Positions 13,528 to 24,485 of a stretch of DNA of 64,000 nt are shown piece after piece. The DNA is from Acanthamoeba sp. SK_2022b (lineage: Eukaryota > Discosea > Longamoebia > Acanthamoebidae). The stretch covers positions 62,001 through 126,000 of the forward strand of contig JANDJZ010000059.1 in the NCBI GenBank assembly GCA_027943245.1, read 5' to 3'. Numbering within the stretch: the stretch's first letter is position 1; every line of letters starts with the position of its first letter. The translations under genes and the position numbers were made by a program. The notes below the pieces were generated by a model. It was not told the origin of the DNA. It saw nothing but the letters and a program-made list of their open reading frames with translations, and did no database searches.

Positions 13528-14810
13528 ATCATGTTCACGGCATAATGGGTGGACCGGTTGCTCGCTGACTGCTGGTTGTGTCAGAAAATCACCGAGACCA
13601 AGAACAGCATCGAGGCGGTGGGCACCAAGACCATCGAGGTGTCGGAGCTCGCGTCGGTGCTGCCCGACGTTGAGCCCCGCTTCTGCTTCTTCCACTGGGC
13701 CAACGCCCCCGCGGTCAGCGCCGCCAGCTCCGCGAGCTCGGCCCCGCGGTCCACCGTCACGCCCATCGCCGGCTCGTCCGTCTCCTCGCTCTCTGCCAGA
13801 TTCGAGAACGCCGCCTCTTCCTCGGTACGCACTGCGCTCCCATTCTCCCGTTCTCTCTCTCTCTCTCTCTCTCTGAAATGGGGAGCTCGCCCTTGGCACG
13901 CACACGCTTGGTCTCACGCGTGATTTGTGGGAGAGCAGGGGCAGGGCTACAACCAGACGGGTGGCTACCGTGCGGCCGGCGGTTTCGTCGCTCCTGGCGG
14001 CCTCCGTAGCTCGGGGACGACCTCCGCCACCAGCGCCACTTCGTCATCTTCGTCGTCGTCGTCACAGGCAAGCGTCAACAGCTCCAAGATTTGTACGTAT
14101 CCACTCCCGCACGGCCGGCCAACGTCGGAACTCACTCTCATCGGGGGGGGGGGACATGCAGTCTTCATCTACTACTGTCCCGACAAGTCTCCGCCTCAGC
14201 TTCGCATGGTCTACTCCACAGCCAAGCCCGCCGTACGCGCCACCGCACCACAACGCGACGCAACTCTTAAGGATTGAGCAAGTAGCAGTTGAAACCAACA
14301 ACCGTTGATCGCTGCGTGCATGACGCCGCAGGTGGTCTCCTCCGCGGAGCCGATCGTGGGTCAGGTGCGGCGCAAGGTCGAGGTGTGCGACAGGACGGAG
14401 CTGACCGAGGACTACATGCGCTCGACCGCCGCCACTCCCTGTACGTTGCCGGCCTACCAACCGCGCCCGAGCGCACTCGCTGCTGACCCGCGACCTTCAC
14501 CCGCCGTCGTGTGTGTTGTTTGTCGTTTACACGACAGCGAGCCCCTACTCTAGCCCCTACAACAGCCCTCTGGCGTCCCGTCTGCGGGCCAGCGGTGGAT
14601 CCCAGTTGAACTCGACCAACAAGCAGAAGACCTTGCAGGTAAGGCTCTGTCGCACACTCGCCGGCGCTCTTGTTGCTCTGCATAATAAGCTCTCTCTTCT
14701 GGGCCGTGCTCCAGGGCCATCCGGTGTACACCATGGGCGCGCCTACGGTGAATGTGGGCGGCAAGTCGAAGCGCATCGTGATCCCGCCCTCGGTCGCCTA
14801 CCACGGCTAA
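12334..14810 (+). CDS. TWF: Twinfilin (two ADF-H domains)
   Basis: Twinfilin binds ADP-G-actin and caps or depolymerises filament ends. Exon 1 (ATG 12334) is only about 25 bases. ADF-H1 follows: APELRQAFAGGHRAITVQIV, ENLKLGATLPKG, CYILFHLSSPSGWLVITYIP and KMVYAATKSRLKTELG. ADF-H2 starts KMEADARSEFGQTNTHTANK, then SSGYHTVTLPFTESA, VNFVELKITETKNSI and PRFCFFHWANAP. A Ser/Ala/Gly-rich low-complexity stretch (about 13700-14090) is inserted before the conserved block FIYYCPDKSPPQLRMVYSTA and the helix ELTEDYM. The C-terminal tail HPVYTMGAPTVNVGGKSKR resembles the basic tail that contacts capping protein in other twinfilins. The stop is at 14808-14810. The serine-rich insertion inside ADF-H2 is unusual; otherwise the identification is firm. 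Confidence 0.9.
13231..13270. repeat. (TTGGC)8 repeat in twinfilin intron
   Basis: Eight perfect copies of a five-base unit directly before the acceptor of the exon starting KMEADARSE. Confidence 0.95.
13471..13527. repeat. (GTGC)n repeat in twinfilin intron
   Basis: A tetranucleotide run of about 57 bases a short distance downstream of the donor following VNFVEL. Confidence 0.95.
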
Positions 14811-14991
14811 GCGCTCTGCTGTTGGGGCGCACGCAGTGGTAGCCGTTTGTTTGCCCGTGCGAACAAAGTAAATACAAACCCGGGCAGGGATGGGGAGGGG
14901 ACAACGTTGTATGAACACAAAGGCCTCCATTTTCTTCGAGAGATGCGAGAGAGAGAGAGAGAGAGCGCGCGCACAAGAGTCACACCTACGG
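14811..14991. other. Convergent 3' spacer, twinfilin / receptor kinase
   Basis: A 181-base convergent gap with a GA-rich run at about 14944-14968. It holds only 3' untranslated sequence. Confidence 0.5.
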
Positions 14992-17900
14992 TTAGACGGG
15001 CGAGGTGTCCTGCTTGGCGCCTCCGGTGGCCTCGCTAAGGAGCTCGTCGAGCACCTCGATGACCTTCTCCATGGGCGGCCTCTTGTTGGCGTTCTTGTGC
15101 CAACAGCTCTTGATCAGCTTCTGGAACTTGGGCTGGCAGTCGTCGGGGATCTGGGGCCGCCGGCCCTCGAGCACGTCGAGCGACACGCCCATGAAGTTGC
15201 GTCCGCTGTAGGGCTGCTTGCGGGTGAGCACCTCCCACATGATGATGCCGAACGAGTACACGTCGGCCAGCTCGTCGTACTTCTCTCCACGGATCACCTC
15301 CGGCGCTGCAGGCACAAGGATTGAACGCGTAAGCCGCGTGCGTTGGGCGGGGGATTGGTGGCGAGCGGGTACCGGTCCAGCAGGGCGTGCCGCAGCGGGT
15401 CATGGTGGCGTTGTCCTCCTTGATGCGCGCGAAGCCAAAGTCGGCCACCTTCAGCTGCCATCCCTCGTCGACCAGAAGGTTGGACGGCTTGAGGTCTCGG
15501 TGCACGATGCAGGGGGTGAGGGTGTGGAGGTAGGCGATGCCCTTGGCCGCGCTCTTGAGCATGGACAGGCGCTGGCGCCACGGCAGCTTGGTGCTCGCGT
15601 CGTTCAGGACACGCTTGAGGTCGCCGCGCGGCACGAATTCGGTCAAGATGCTCAGATTGGGCCTCTTGATGCACGCGCCTGATGCGCCGCCACGCAACGT
15701 GACCCTCGCCTTTAGCATGCACTCTCAACTCCTATACACGATTCGAATGGCGAGTGCAGCCAAGTACCGATGAAGAGGACGATGTTGGGGTGCTGCAGTT
15801 CGGAGAGGAAAGCCATCTCGGCCCGGAACTCGAGCATACGCCGCTCGTCGAGCCTCTGGTTGATGAACTTCTTGACCGCCACGTCGACGTTCTTCCATTT
15901 GCCGCGGTACACGATGCCGTACGACCCCATCCCGACCTGCTCGCCCAGCTGGATGTCCTGGTAGTCGATCACCCACCGACACAGGTTGGCCGACATGAGG
16001 AACGCGTCCTCGGGGAACGCCATGTCGTCGCCCACGGCCGAGCGGACGGCGTCACCGGTGGACCCCGACGTCCCGCTTCTCGATTCGGACGACACTCCGC
16101 CAAAGAAACGCGCCTCGAGCCCCTTCACCTTGAGCTCGTAAAGCTTGAGATCTACGCCACGCGCAAGAGACGACAAGCATGAGGTGAGATACGAGCGAGT
16201 GAACTCTCTCGCAAAGCAACTGGCCCGCAGGAAGCAGGTGGAGCTGGCGGATGGGAATACCCTGCGCCTCGGTGACCTTGAACTTGCCCAGAGCGCGCAC
16301 CCTGCCCTTCTGCAGCACCAGGTCCGAGTCGCGCGCGCTGTCGAACGCGGCGGCGGTCAAGAGCACCTGCCCCCCGTGGGCCATGGCCGTGACCCGCGCG
16401 GCGTTGTTGACCACTGGGCCGAAGTAGCTCACGCGCCTCGTGGTGGGGTCCTTGGCCGACTTGGCGTTGCCGTAGTCGATGCCCATCCGCACGCGCAGGC
16501 CCTTGAAGATCACTCGGTCATCGGCGTTCGCGTACTCCTCAGCGGCGCCCGGGTGCTCCAGCAGGCTCGGTGGCCAATTGACATCGAGCAGCTTGGTCTG
16601 GGCGGCCATGCACCACTCTAGCGCATCGGCGGTGTCCTTGAAGGCCACGCAGAACGAGCCCTCGCCGTCGTTGCGCTCCTTGCTCGCCACCACTTCGTAG
16701 CCGCCGAATTTGCGGATGAGCAGCCGCAGCGCTTCGTTGTGAAGCATCGTCGCGTCGCGCATGGCCGCGGGGTCGTGTTGCCAGAGCGTGGCGGCTCGGG
16801 TGATGTCCGAGAACACGATCGCCACCTCGCCGCGGGGAGGTCGCCCCACGGGAGCCAGAGCGCCCGAGAAGGAGCGCAAGCTGTCCGCGCTGCCCGACGA
16901 CGAGCTGCGGGAGGCCAGGGTCCACGACGCGTTGGTGTCCCTGGCGCCGCCCATAGGCTTGCTCGATTCCGACGTGGAGCTGGCCGATGACGGGCCCACG
17001 TCGGTGCTGAGGCGGGTCATGATCTCGAGGAAGGTCGGGCGTATCACGGGGTCCTGATGCCAGCACGCCATCATGAGGTCGACGTAGTCTGCTGGGGCGT
17101 CGTGGCCGTCAGGCACCTCGGGCCGCAGCTTATCCCTCAGCACGGCCACGGCAACGGCCGCCGGACTGTTGTGTGATGGGCAAAAAATGAGGGTCAGGGG
17201 GAAAACGACAACGCAGTGACGTGTTGGAGGGAATGGCTCACCTTAGTCCGTGGTAGGGCTGCTCTCGCGTCAACAGTTCCCACAAGACGATGCCGAAGCT
17301 GCGACATACGCTCGTGTGAGTGCCAATCGCGTTGGAAGAGGGGGGGAGAGCATAGCGCGAGCGGAGTACCTGTAGACGTCGGCCAGGATGTAATCCGTGC
17401 TGGGCGATTCCGCCAACACCTCAGGAGCGGTCCAATAGATGGATCCCACGGCGATGTCGGTCTCCTTCTCTTCGCGCAGCTTGGTGAGACCGAAGTCGCT
17501 GATCTTGACGTTCCATTTGCCGTCGAGCAGGATGTTTAGGGACTTTAGCGTTCATGAGAGAGAGAGAGAGAGAGAGTGAGAGAAAAGTTAGTTAGAAGAG
17601 AAGGACGACATGTGATGCAAATTCGGACTTGAGATAAGCAGCTAAAGTGCGTCGGTAATTCAAAGGCGGCTAAGCTTACCTTGAGGTCGCGGTGGACCAC
17701 GCCCGACGAGTGGAGGAAGTGCATTCCCTTGGCCGCCTGATAGGCCATTTTGGTCCTCAGCTGGTGAGGGATCACGCTGATAAGCTCGTTGTGAAGCAGC
17801 TGGTCACGCGCGCGTACACACATATCACATTTCAGATGTTAAAGGGCCGCCGCACAACGCTGGAAGACAACAGCAAGGGGCGGTGCTGTACGTCAAACAG

Positions 17901-19796
17901 TGAACCGAGCGACATAAACTCCATGACGATGGACATGTGCGGCTTGATCGAGGCGGCCATAAAGAGCACAACGTTGGGGTGGCGCAGCTGACTCATGATC
18001 CTCATCTCGTTGAGGAAGCTCTGTCGGGCGGACTTGGAGTCGCTCACCTCCTGTGTGAGCATCTTGACTGCCACCTCCTGGTCGCGCCACGTGGCCTTCC
18101 ACACCTGGCCGAAGGAGCCCTCGCCCAGCTGCTGCTGGAGATCGAGCTCGTTGGCGTTGATCATCCACGCCTCGCTGTCGCGCTGCTGAGACCAGCGGCG
18201 GCGAAGGAGGGCCAGCAGCAGCAGGCCAAGGCAGAGCAAGCCAAGGAAGCCGAGACCAAGGGGCAGCGCGATAGCGAGCGCGATGGTGACGTCGGTGGAC
18301 GACCCCGGACCGCTGTTGACGCTGACCTGGCAGAACTGCCCGCTGTAGCCCTGCGGGCACTGGCACAAGCCGCCCTGGCAGGCGCCCACGCCGCTACACA
18401 TCTCGCCCGAGGTCGAGTTACTGGCGAAGCAGGTGCGCCTCGAGAGCGACGAAGTCGAGATGCGCACGTCGAGCGGAGGATCCATGGGCGAGATGGCGCC
18501 GATGTAGTCGGTGTAGATCAAATCCACGGTGACGCTGCCGGGGCCAGAGACGTTGGTAGCGTAGGCGCCCATGTCGGTGAAACCCAAACCGCCGTAGTAG
18601 AGGAAATCGATGGTGGCCACGCTGTAGGCCTTGTTCATATCGAGGAATTCCCACACGCCGGGGGAGATCTCTACGCGCACGTCCACCACGCGAAGGCCCA
18701 CCTCCTCCTCTTTGTTGTAGGTGAAGTTGAGGCCCGACACCTGGAGGAAGGCCACCGAGGAGAGCGAGGCTTCCGAGCTCTCGTTGAGCATTTCGAGGCC
18801 GGTCTCCAGCGTCGCCAGGATGTGTTTGCCCAGCAGGTCGAAGGTGAAGAGATAGTTGATGTAGAAGGGGAACGTGCGGTTGATGTTGCCGCGCGTCACA
18901 TTGCCCTTGGAGAAGCCAGCGCGCAGGCCGGCGCCGTCGAAAAGACCGATCTGGGTCTTGCCGGCCCACTTCATGCCATCGGCAGCCCAGTTGCCGATGG
19001 TGCACTGCGCGAACAGGCACCGCTTCTCAAACCCGAACTCGCCTGTGGTCTGGCCCAGCACTGCGCCGAAGAGGGCGTCGATGGTCACGAAGCGGTCGAC
19101 GATGTTGGCGGATAGCGCGGGGTCGTTGGCCACGCTCTCGTCGAGCAACACCGTACCGCCGCTCCACGACGTCAGCACCCCGAGGCTGTTGAAGGTCACG
19201 TCGAGCTTGCCCAGCCGCCGGCCGTCGTAGCCGGCTCCCACCACGAGGATCGGCTGCTCCCAGTCGGCGTTCACCACAGTCGGGTAGGGGCCCGTAACGG
19301 TCTCATAGTAGCCCAGATACGTGTCGTTGGTGTAGAGAGCGCCAGCTACAATGACGATGTCGATGCCCTGCACTGACTCCAACACTGTTTTGTCCTAGGC
19401 CATCGCGCCCATGAAATCATTCACCGCTTCCTGACCGTAGGTGATGAAGGTGAGCGACCCGGTGTCGTAGTCACTTTGAAACATGTTGCCCGCATCGAGC
19501 AGTATGGCCGGCCGGCCTGCGGCTGCTCCTTCCGTGCGTACCGCCTCGATGGCGGTCTTGAGGCGAGGCACGCCACCAAGACATGGAGGCGCTGAACCGG
19601 TGTAGGTGTAACCGGCGGCGGAAGAGTTGTAGTGAAGGGTGCAGGGGTTGTCGTAGGTGTCCACAGCCACGGTCTGAGCGGCCAGGTCGCCCGTGTGGAG
19701 GAGCGTGAAAGAGAAGCCCTGCGCGCCCCACCCGAATAGGAGTGCGATGAAGGCCACCGCTAAAGCCACGGGCGCTGCGTTCCTGCGCAAGGGCAT
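14992..19796 (-). CDS. Receptor: pseudo-5'-nucleotidase, EGF, TM, kinase, cyclase, kinase
   Basis: ATG 19796 opens a signal peptide (MPLRRNAAPVALAVAFIALL). The ectodomain follows the 5'-nucleotidase fold: SFTLLHTGDLAAQ, ILLDAGNMFQSD, then the C-terminal domain (GNWAADGMKWAG, YSVATIDFLYYGG). Next are an EGF-like module (MCSGVGACQGGLCQCPQGYS) and one TM near 18280-18190. Kinase 1 has GEGSFGQVW, VAVKML, HRDLKSLNILLD and DFG. A class III cyclase domain (16850-16260) has FSDI and FGPVVNNAARV. Kinase 2 has GMGSYGIVYRG, VAVKKF, HRDLKPSNLLVD, DFGFAR and a stop at 14992. Both kinases look active (TKL-like). The metallophosphatase metal residues are replaced and a central segment is absent. A TAG at 19395-19397 is in frame unless a 57-base GTGAAT...TGCAG intron removes it. 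Confidence 0.82.
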
Positions 19797-20156
19797 GTTT
19801 TGACCGGTTTGCGTTCTGCGTGCGTTCGCGGCGCTAAAGGTGAAAAGCGCCCAAAGGCTGGCCGTTTTCTCGCGCGCCTTGGCCAATGAGGAGGCGAGTA
19901 TGCTCGGCATCCACATCGCAATGGTGACGCTGCAATGGAAAGTGTCGCGCAGTTGCTAGTACCGTTGCGGTGCAATATCTCCGAGAGCCGTAGCTCCGAT
20001 CGTGATGCACCTGGAAGACCAGGTTGTTCAGCCAGCCGCGGTAGCACTGACACGCACCCATTCACAGAAGCCCCCGCAAACACTAACCTCTTGTTTCTAA
20101 GAGAACGCGTTCTTCCTCTAACTACACAACCTCACCCACCGATCGCAAGCACACTG
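19797..20156. promoter_or_regulatory. Divergent promoter region, receptor / C39-like peptidase
   Basis: A 360-base spacer between two divergent start codons. The plus-strand frame is open upstream to about 19935, but the signal peptide begins at the ATG at 20157. No specific element is called. Confidence 0.4.
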
Positions 20157-21365
20157 ATGCAGCACATGCCGCGCTTCGTCGTGGCCGTCTCTTTGGCCCT
20201 CCTTGCCTTGGCCATGGTGTCAGTGGCATCGGCTACTGGACTGCCCTCGTCGGCCTCCATCTCCAACGTGCCCTATTTTAGGCAGGACGAGACCTTCGCG
20301 TGCGGCGCGGCGGCCTTCCAGTCGCTGCTCTTCCACGCCGGTCGCTATGTCAAGGACCAGAAGGAGATCGTTGACGTGCTTCGCACTTCTCCCCTCGGTG
20401 GCACCATCGCGTCTGACATCTCGCGCGGCACCTTCTTCTCCAACCTGTCGAGCGCGCAGGGCACCGTCTATCCGGCTGCCGACCGTGCCACGGCCGGTTG
20501 GAAGAACTACACTGGAGGTGTGCCCGGTCTTGGCCTCGTCTCCTACGAGCTGCAGCCCAGCTCGTGCGACATCAATGCTGTGAAGCAGCTCATCGCCGGC
20601 GGCCATCCCGTGCTTGCCATGGTTTACTTCTACTACAACTCGACTTCGACCGGCACCCTCTACTACTTTGGCCATTTCCGCGTCTTCTACAGCTACAACG
20701 ACCAGACCCAGACCCTCTCTGCCATTGACCCGTGGGGCCGGGACGGCGTTCCCACTGTATTCACCTACTCCTACAGCCAGGTACAAAAGATGACTACGCA
20801 AGACCCATACCCACCCCCTCTATCCCTCAACCAAGACTCACCAAGACGCTAACTGCCCCCCTCCCTCCGCCAACAGTTCTGCGGCGCTCTTGGGTGGAAC
20901 TACGTGCAGGCTTCCGGCGATAAGGCTATCGGCCCCTATTGGGCCACCGTGGTGTCCAACTGGGAGCTGGGCCTCAAGACCTTCCGCCTCGGCAGCTACG
21001 CCGTTGTGGTGGCTGATCTCTCCTTCCCCTGCCCGGCTCCCCTCTGCTCGTCGTGGGATAACAACGCCGCCAGCAAGACCTTCACCAACGTGTCCATCAC
21101 GCTCACCGTGCCTGCTGGCGCCAAGCTGACGATCGCTACCCCCGATTCCACCGTCAACTTTGGCTCCCGTCAGTCCAACCAGCGCGTGCAGGCCGTGTGG
21201 GTGCTCGATGTGAGCGCTTGCGGCAGCGATCTCGGCCAGGTGAGCGCAGTGGCCAAGGGCTACACGTCGGGATCCACCATCGACTTTTATGGCTTCCCCG
21301 ACCTCGTTTACCCCGGCTACAACTGGACCGACGCTGTCGGCACCCAGGCCACCGCCAGCCTCTGA
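20157..21365 (+). CDS. Secreted C39-like cysteine peptidase domain protein
   Basis: Two exons (20157-20780 and 20877-21365) give 370 residues. The ATG at 20157 opens a signal peptide (MPRFVVAVSLALLALAMVSV). The papain-like C39_2 fold is suggested by VPYFRQDETFACGAAAFQSL with the nucleophile cysteine, GHFRVFYSYND with the histidine, and AIDPWGRDG with the third residue. The C-terminal 160 residues form a beta-rich region with several NxT/NxS sites and no recognised family, possibly a binding module. Bacterial relatives of this fold cleave leader peptides, but in a secreted amoeba protein the substrate is unknown; digestion or cell-wall peptide cleavage are guesses. Confidence 0.75.
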
Positions 21366-21490
21366 AGGAAGGAAGGCCCACCACTGTATCCGACTATCAA
21401 GTAAATGTAAGGATGTTTTTGTTAATTGTTTCAGAGAGTTTCTCCTCTCTTTTCTTTTGGGGGCCTACGCATTGTTCCGCACGGTAACAG

Positions 21491-22627
21491 ATGGAAGGAG
21501 AAGAAGACCTAAACGCGCGCAAGTGCGTGGTGGTGGGCGATGCTGCTGTTGGGAAGACATCCCTCCTTGTCACGTATCTCCAGGGCGAGTTCCCAGTCGA
21601 GTATGCGCAGCCCCCCCCCCTCTCAAAAGTCTGCTTCCGCTTTCGTTCTTAGGGTTTAGTGATTTGTTTGGCCGCGTACTCGCACGCACCGTGCCATGTA
21701 CCTTTTCTCCAGCTGACTTGCGCTCCCAAACATACCCCCGCCGCGGGGCGTTGCAATACGTGTTGGTGGACAGGTATGTGCCCACTGTATTCGACAATTA
21801 CAACAAGAACCTTACGTCCAAGAGGGGCAATACCTACAAAGTAGGTATCTGGGACACTGCCGGTGCGTTTCCCTGGCAGTGGTTGACGGCGTAGGCAACT
21901 AACGTGGCTCGTGTCACAACCAGGTCAAGAGGGCTTTGATCGGATGCGGGCGGTACAACTCCCGCGTTTAAAATCCTTTCCTTGGAGATCGAGTGGTGTG
22001 CACCATTAACACGACGCCTTCCCCGTATGCGTACACCCTATATGCCAATAGCTTTTCTACCAGGGTGCGCATCTGTTTCTGCTTTGCTTCAGCGTTGTAT
22101 CACCTCATCACGATTCATTCCAGGGTGTATCTCAAAGAGTACGCGTTGTTGTGTGTGTGGCGTGATGTGCGGTCGATGCTCTGTGCGCGCGTGTCTGAAA
22201 CCTAATAATAACGTGACATTCTCACCTGCTGCTGTATGTGGAAGTGCAGTGGAAAGATGAGCTGCGTGTACATGGCGGTGACAAACCGTTCCTTCTCATT
22301 GGCACCAAGATTGACTTGCGGGATGATCCTCGCTCATGTGACGAGTTACAAAGGTCGCAATTGACACCCATCACTACTGAGCAGGGGCTACAACTTGCAC
22401 GAGATATTGGCGCTGAGGGGTATATCTTCCCTTTTTATGATTTGTGCTGGCCAACAACCAACAACAACAACAATAGGTATTACGAGTGCTCAGCTAAGAA
22501 ACTCATTGGGCTTGAGGAAGTCTTCAAGGCAGCGACCGAGGTAATTGAGAAGCACAGTGGCGCCAAGGCTGGTAATGTGGCAACAAGTGATCCCAAAACT
22601 TCGACGGGCTGTTGCCTTCTACAGTAA
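21491..22627 (+). CDS. Rho-family small GTPase
   Basis: Rho GTPases control actin. Exon 1 (ATG 21491) gives CVVVGDAAVGKTSLL (P-loop) and GEFPVE. Exon 2 supplies YVPTVFDNYNKN (switch I, effector threonine) and VGIWDTAG. The next exon gives GQEGFDRMR (switch II, catalytic Gln). A small exon at about 22064-22123, in a frame with no long open run, encodes HLFLLCFSVVSP, the expected Rho strand. The last exons have WKDELRVHGGDKPFLLIGTK with IDL (G4), YYECSAKK (G5) and EEVFKAATEVI. The end CCLLQ is a CaaX box; a final Gln favours farnesylation in general rules. The stop is at 22625. The piece between SFQ and WKDEL is shorter than usual. The Rho insert helix is present, so the protein is Rho/Rac type; subgroup unresolved. 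Confidence 0.87.
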
Positions 22628-22789
22628 TAATGGAAACCCTTGCTCAACTATGGCGTCTTGTCCCTTGCCCTCACTCACCAACCACCACTCCGGCCTAAAA
22701 AGTCTCACTTTTAAAGTCCACGACCATTGTGGGAGTGATGCCAGGATGACAACTTCCCTCTGGTCTACACCACCATGTCCAGTGCAAGC

Positions 22790-23030
22790 AATGGTGACAA
22801 ATTTCAGACTTTTATTCATTTTTGTTTTGGAATTCATTTATCCTGGAGATGTGGTGATTGGGGACAACTGTCCTTTCATCAGTGGGGTGAAAGCAGTGAG
22901 ATGGCTCAACAGCTTATCACAGCAATTGGGGGGGAGCCTGCTCCACATTACCCAAGTACGCCCCTGGCTTGAGCCCTGTTGAGAAGGTGTTCAGTTTTCA
23001 GAAATCAGAAGGGAGGTCAATAATGACTGG
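22790..23030 (+). pseudogene. DDE-superfamily transposase remnant
   Basis: A decayed plus-strand reading contains YPGDVVIGDNCPF, then a QQLGGSLLH segment, and after a frameshift SPVEKVFSFQKSEGR. The order D-N-x-x-x(H), then P-x-x-x-x-x-P-V-E-K-V-F resembles the second Asp and final Glu blocks of IS630/Tc1-type DDE_3 transposases. Frame changes and missing ends show it is dead. The assignment rests on motif resemblance only. Confidence 0.4.
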
Positions 23031-23106
23031 CGTTTGTTTGTGCAATCATTCCTTGGAATGAAGCACTATCAGTGGATTTCCTCAAATTAATAGCACAATT
23101 GTAATA

Positions 23107-23364
23107 TCAAACACATGAGGATTGTACTTCATGCCCAACAAATGTGGAGAACATCTGATCAATGTCCTCATGGGTGTGCCCCACTGGCAGAACAGAGATG
23201 GTGATACTTTGGAAGACTTTGTAGGGCACTAGCCAGTGACAGTAAGCCAGCATGTACTTGTTCTTGTTCTCATGGCTGCAATTATCAAGCTGCAGGTATA
23301 AGGTTGTAGGCTGTATGCCTGCTGCTGGGCTGGCAAGGTGGCAAGTCAGGTGGTGGTGCAGCAA
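23107..23364 (-). pseudogene. DUF7869-like transposon protein fragment
   Basis: The minus strand reads LQLDNCSHENKNKYMLAY and then LPVGHTHEDIDQMFSTF. The D-N-C-x-x-E-N-K-N block followed by GHTHEDIDQ is characteristic, as I know it, of a transposon-associated protein family of plants, algae and oomycetes (DUF7869). The fragment lacks a start and its C-terminal half. Confidence 0.55.
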
Positions 23365-23842
23365 GGAGTCTGGGCCGCAGCCAAACTGACCATGATGTAA
23401 GTAAAGTGAGTGTCTCTTGAGGCCATGGTTGATGAAACCATGAATGCCCAGCTTGAAGAGGTGCAGGTCCTTACTGGAAGATGGGAGGCACCAGCATGGG
23501 GAGTATCACATCACTTGAACCATCCATTATCACACAGAAGACACCACTGGGATTCCTGCTGATGAAGGTGATACATCTTGTGCTCCTTTTCAAATAGGTG
23601 CAAATACTTGAACTTTTGCTTCAGAAGCTGGGCCCTCTGTGCTGTTGTCATGTGCAATTCTGATCTACTCAAAAAGTATATGCACAGATGCTGCAGAGGC
23701 CCAGGACAGAACTTGGGAAACTTGACATTCTTGTGCTCTGTGTGAAAGAGCTAATCAGACCATTGTTTTGGTTGCCCTGCTACATCATTGCTCTGCAACA
23801 GAGCTTGTAGAGGCGATCCTTGGTTACAATCATGCATATATG

Positions 23843-24112
23843 TGTTGGAAGAATTGGGTGTGTGACATCTGAACTGCAATGGTGATGATGTGCAGGAGAA
23901 TTCATGTGAATTGTGTATGTGTATGTGACTAAAAATCGACCCAATGGAGGATGATTACATACAAAAATGAATGGATTATGATGTTGTGAAGTATGCATCC
24001 CTTCCATTGCTTTAGTTGACGAAGAAGAAGATGTATTTGTACAAGAGTGAGGGGGCGTACAAATAAGGATAATAAAGAATATTTTAAAGAGGAGTAAGAC
24101 TGGACTCCAACA
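23843..24112 (-). mobile_element. LTR of a Ty1/copia-type element
   Basis: On the minus strand this 270-base segment starts TGTTGGAGTCC and ends TTCTTCCAACA, so it has the TG...CA ends and short terminal inverted repeat (TGTTGGA/TCCAACA) usual for copia LTRs. It lies directly 3' of a purine-rich tract (24113-24123) and the RNase H fragment, as expected for a 3' LTR. No second copy was found in the window. Confidence 0.75.
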
Positions 24113-24138
24113 CACCCCTGCAGTTGTGATGCTGGGAG

Positions 24139-24485
24139 TTAGTTGCAAGAGTGCATGTTGAGCTTAGCCTTGTTGTTCCATAGCTTGATTGCAGGAACAG
24201 CTTTAGTCAGGAAGTCAGCCAAGTTGTCGTTTGTAGGCACATAGATGATGTTGATGGTGTCAGACTTGATGTTGTTGTAGATGAATCCTTCATTGATTGT
24301 GAGATGCTTCATGTGTGAGTGATATGTGCAGGGAGGCTTCAAGATCTTGAGTGTTGATTGATTGTCGCAGTAGATTGTCAGCTTGTTTAGAGGGAGATTG
24401 AGAGTGCTGTAGAGCTTGCACATGTAGATTCCCTTAGTGCGACAAGCTTGGCTTCAGTGGACAAGAGAGCCACTACTGACAAGAG
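24139..24485 (-). pseudogene. Ty1/copia RNase H C-terminal fragment
   Basis: The minus strand encodes VALLSTEAKLVAL, then TIYCDNQSTLKIL, then MKHLTINEGFI and INIIYVPTNDNLADFLTKA. This matches the copia RNase H order: S-x-x-E-A-E, D-N-Q-S, the K-H-(I/L) block, and Y-V-P-T-x-x-N-x-A-D-x-L-T-K. The stop is at 24139, 27 bases from the LTR. The upstream pol is missing and a frameshift divides the two parts. An 18-base tandem duplication (gacaagagagccactact) sits at about 24461-24497. Confidence 0.75.

Noticed and set aside
13186..13917. Open frames with Ala-Arg-Thr-His and Leu-Gly-Leu-Ala-Trp repeats
   Set aside because: They translate the GTGC and TTGGC tracts in twinfilin introns.
17937..19115. 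Open frame of 392 codons on the plus strand
   Set aside because: It is the antisense shadow of the receptor ectodomain exon; no domain signature, and the minus frame is clearly coding.
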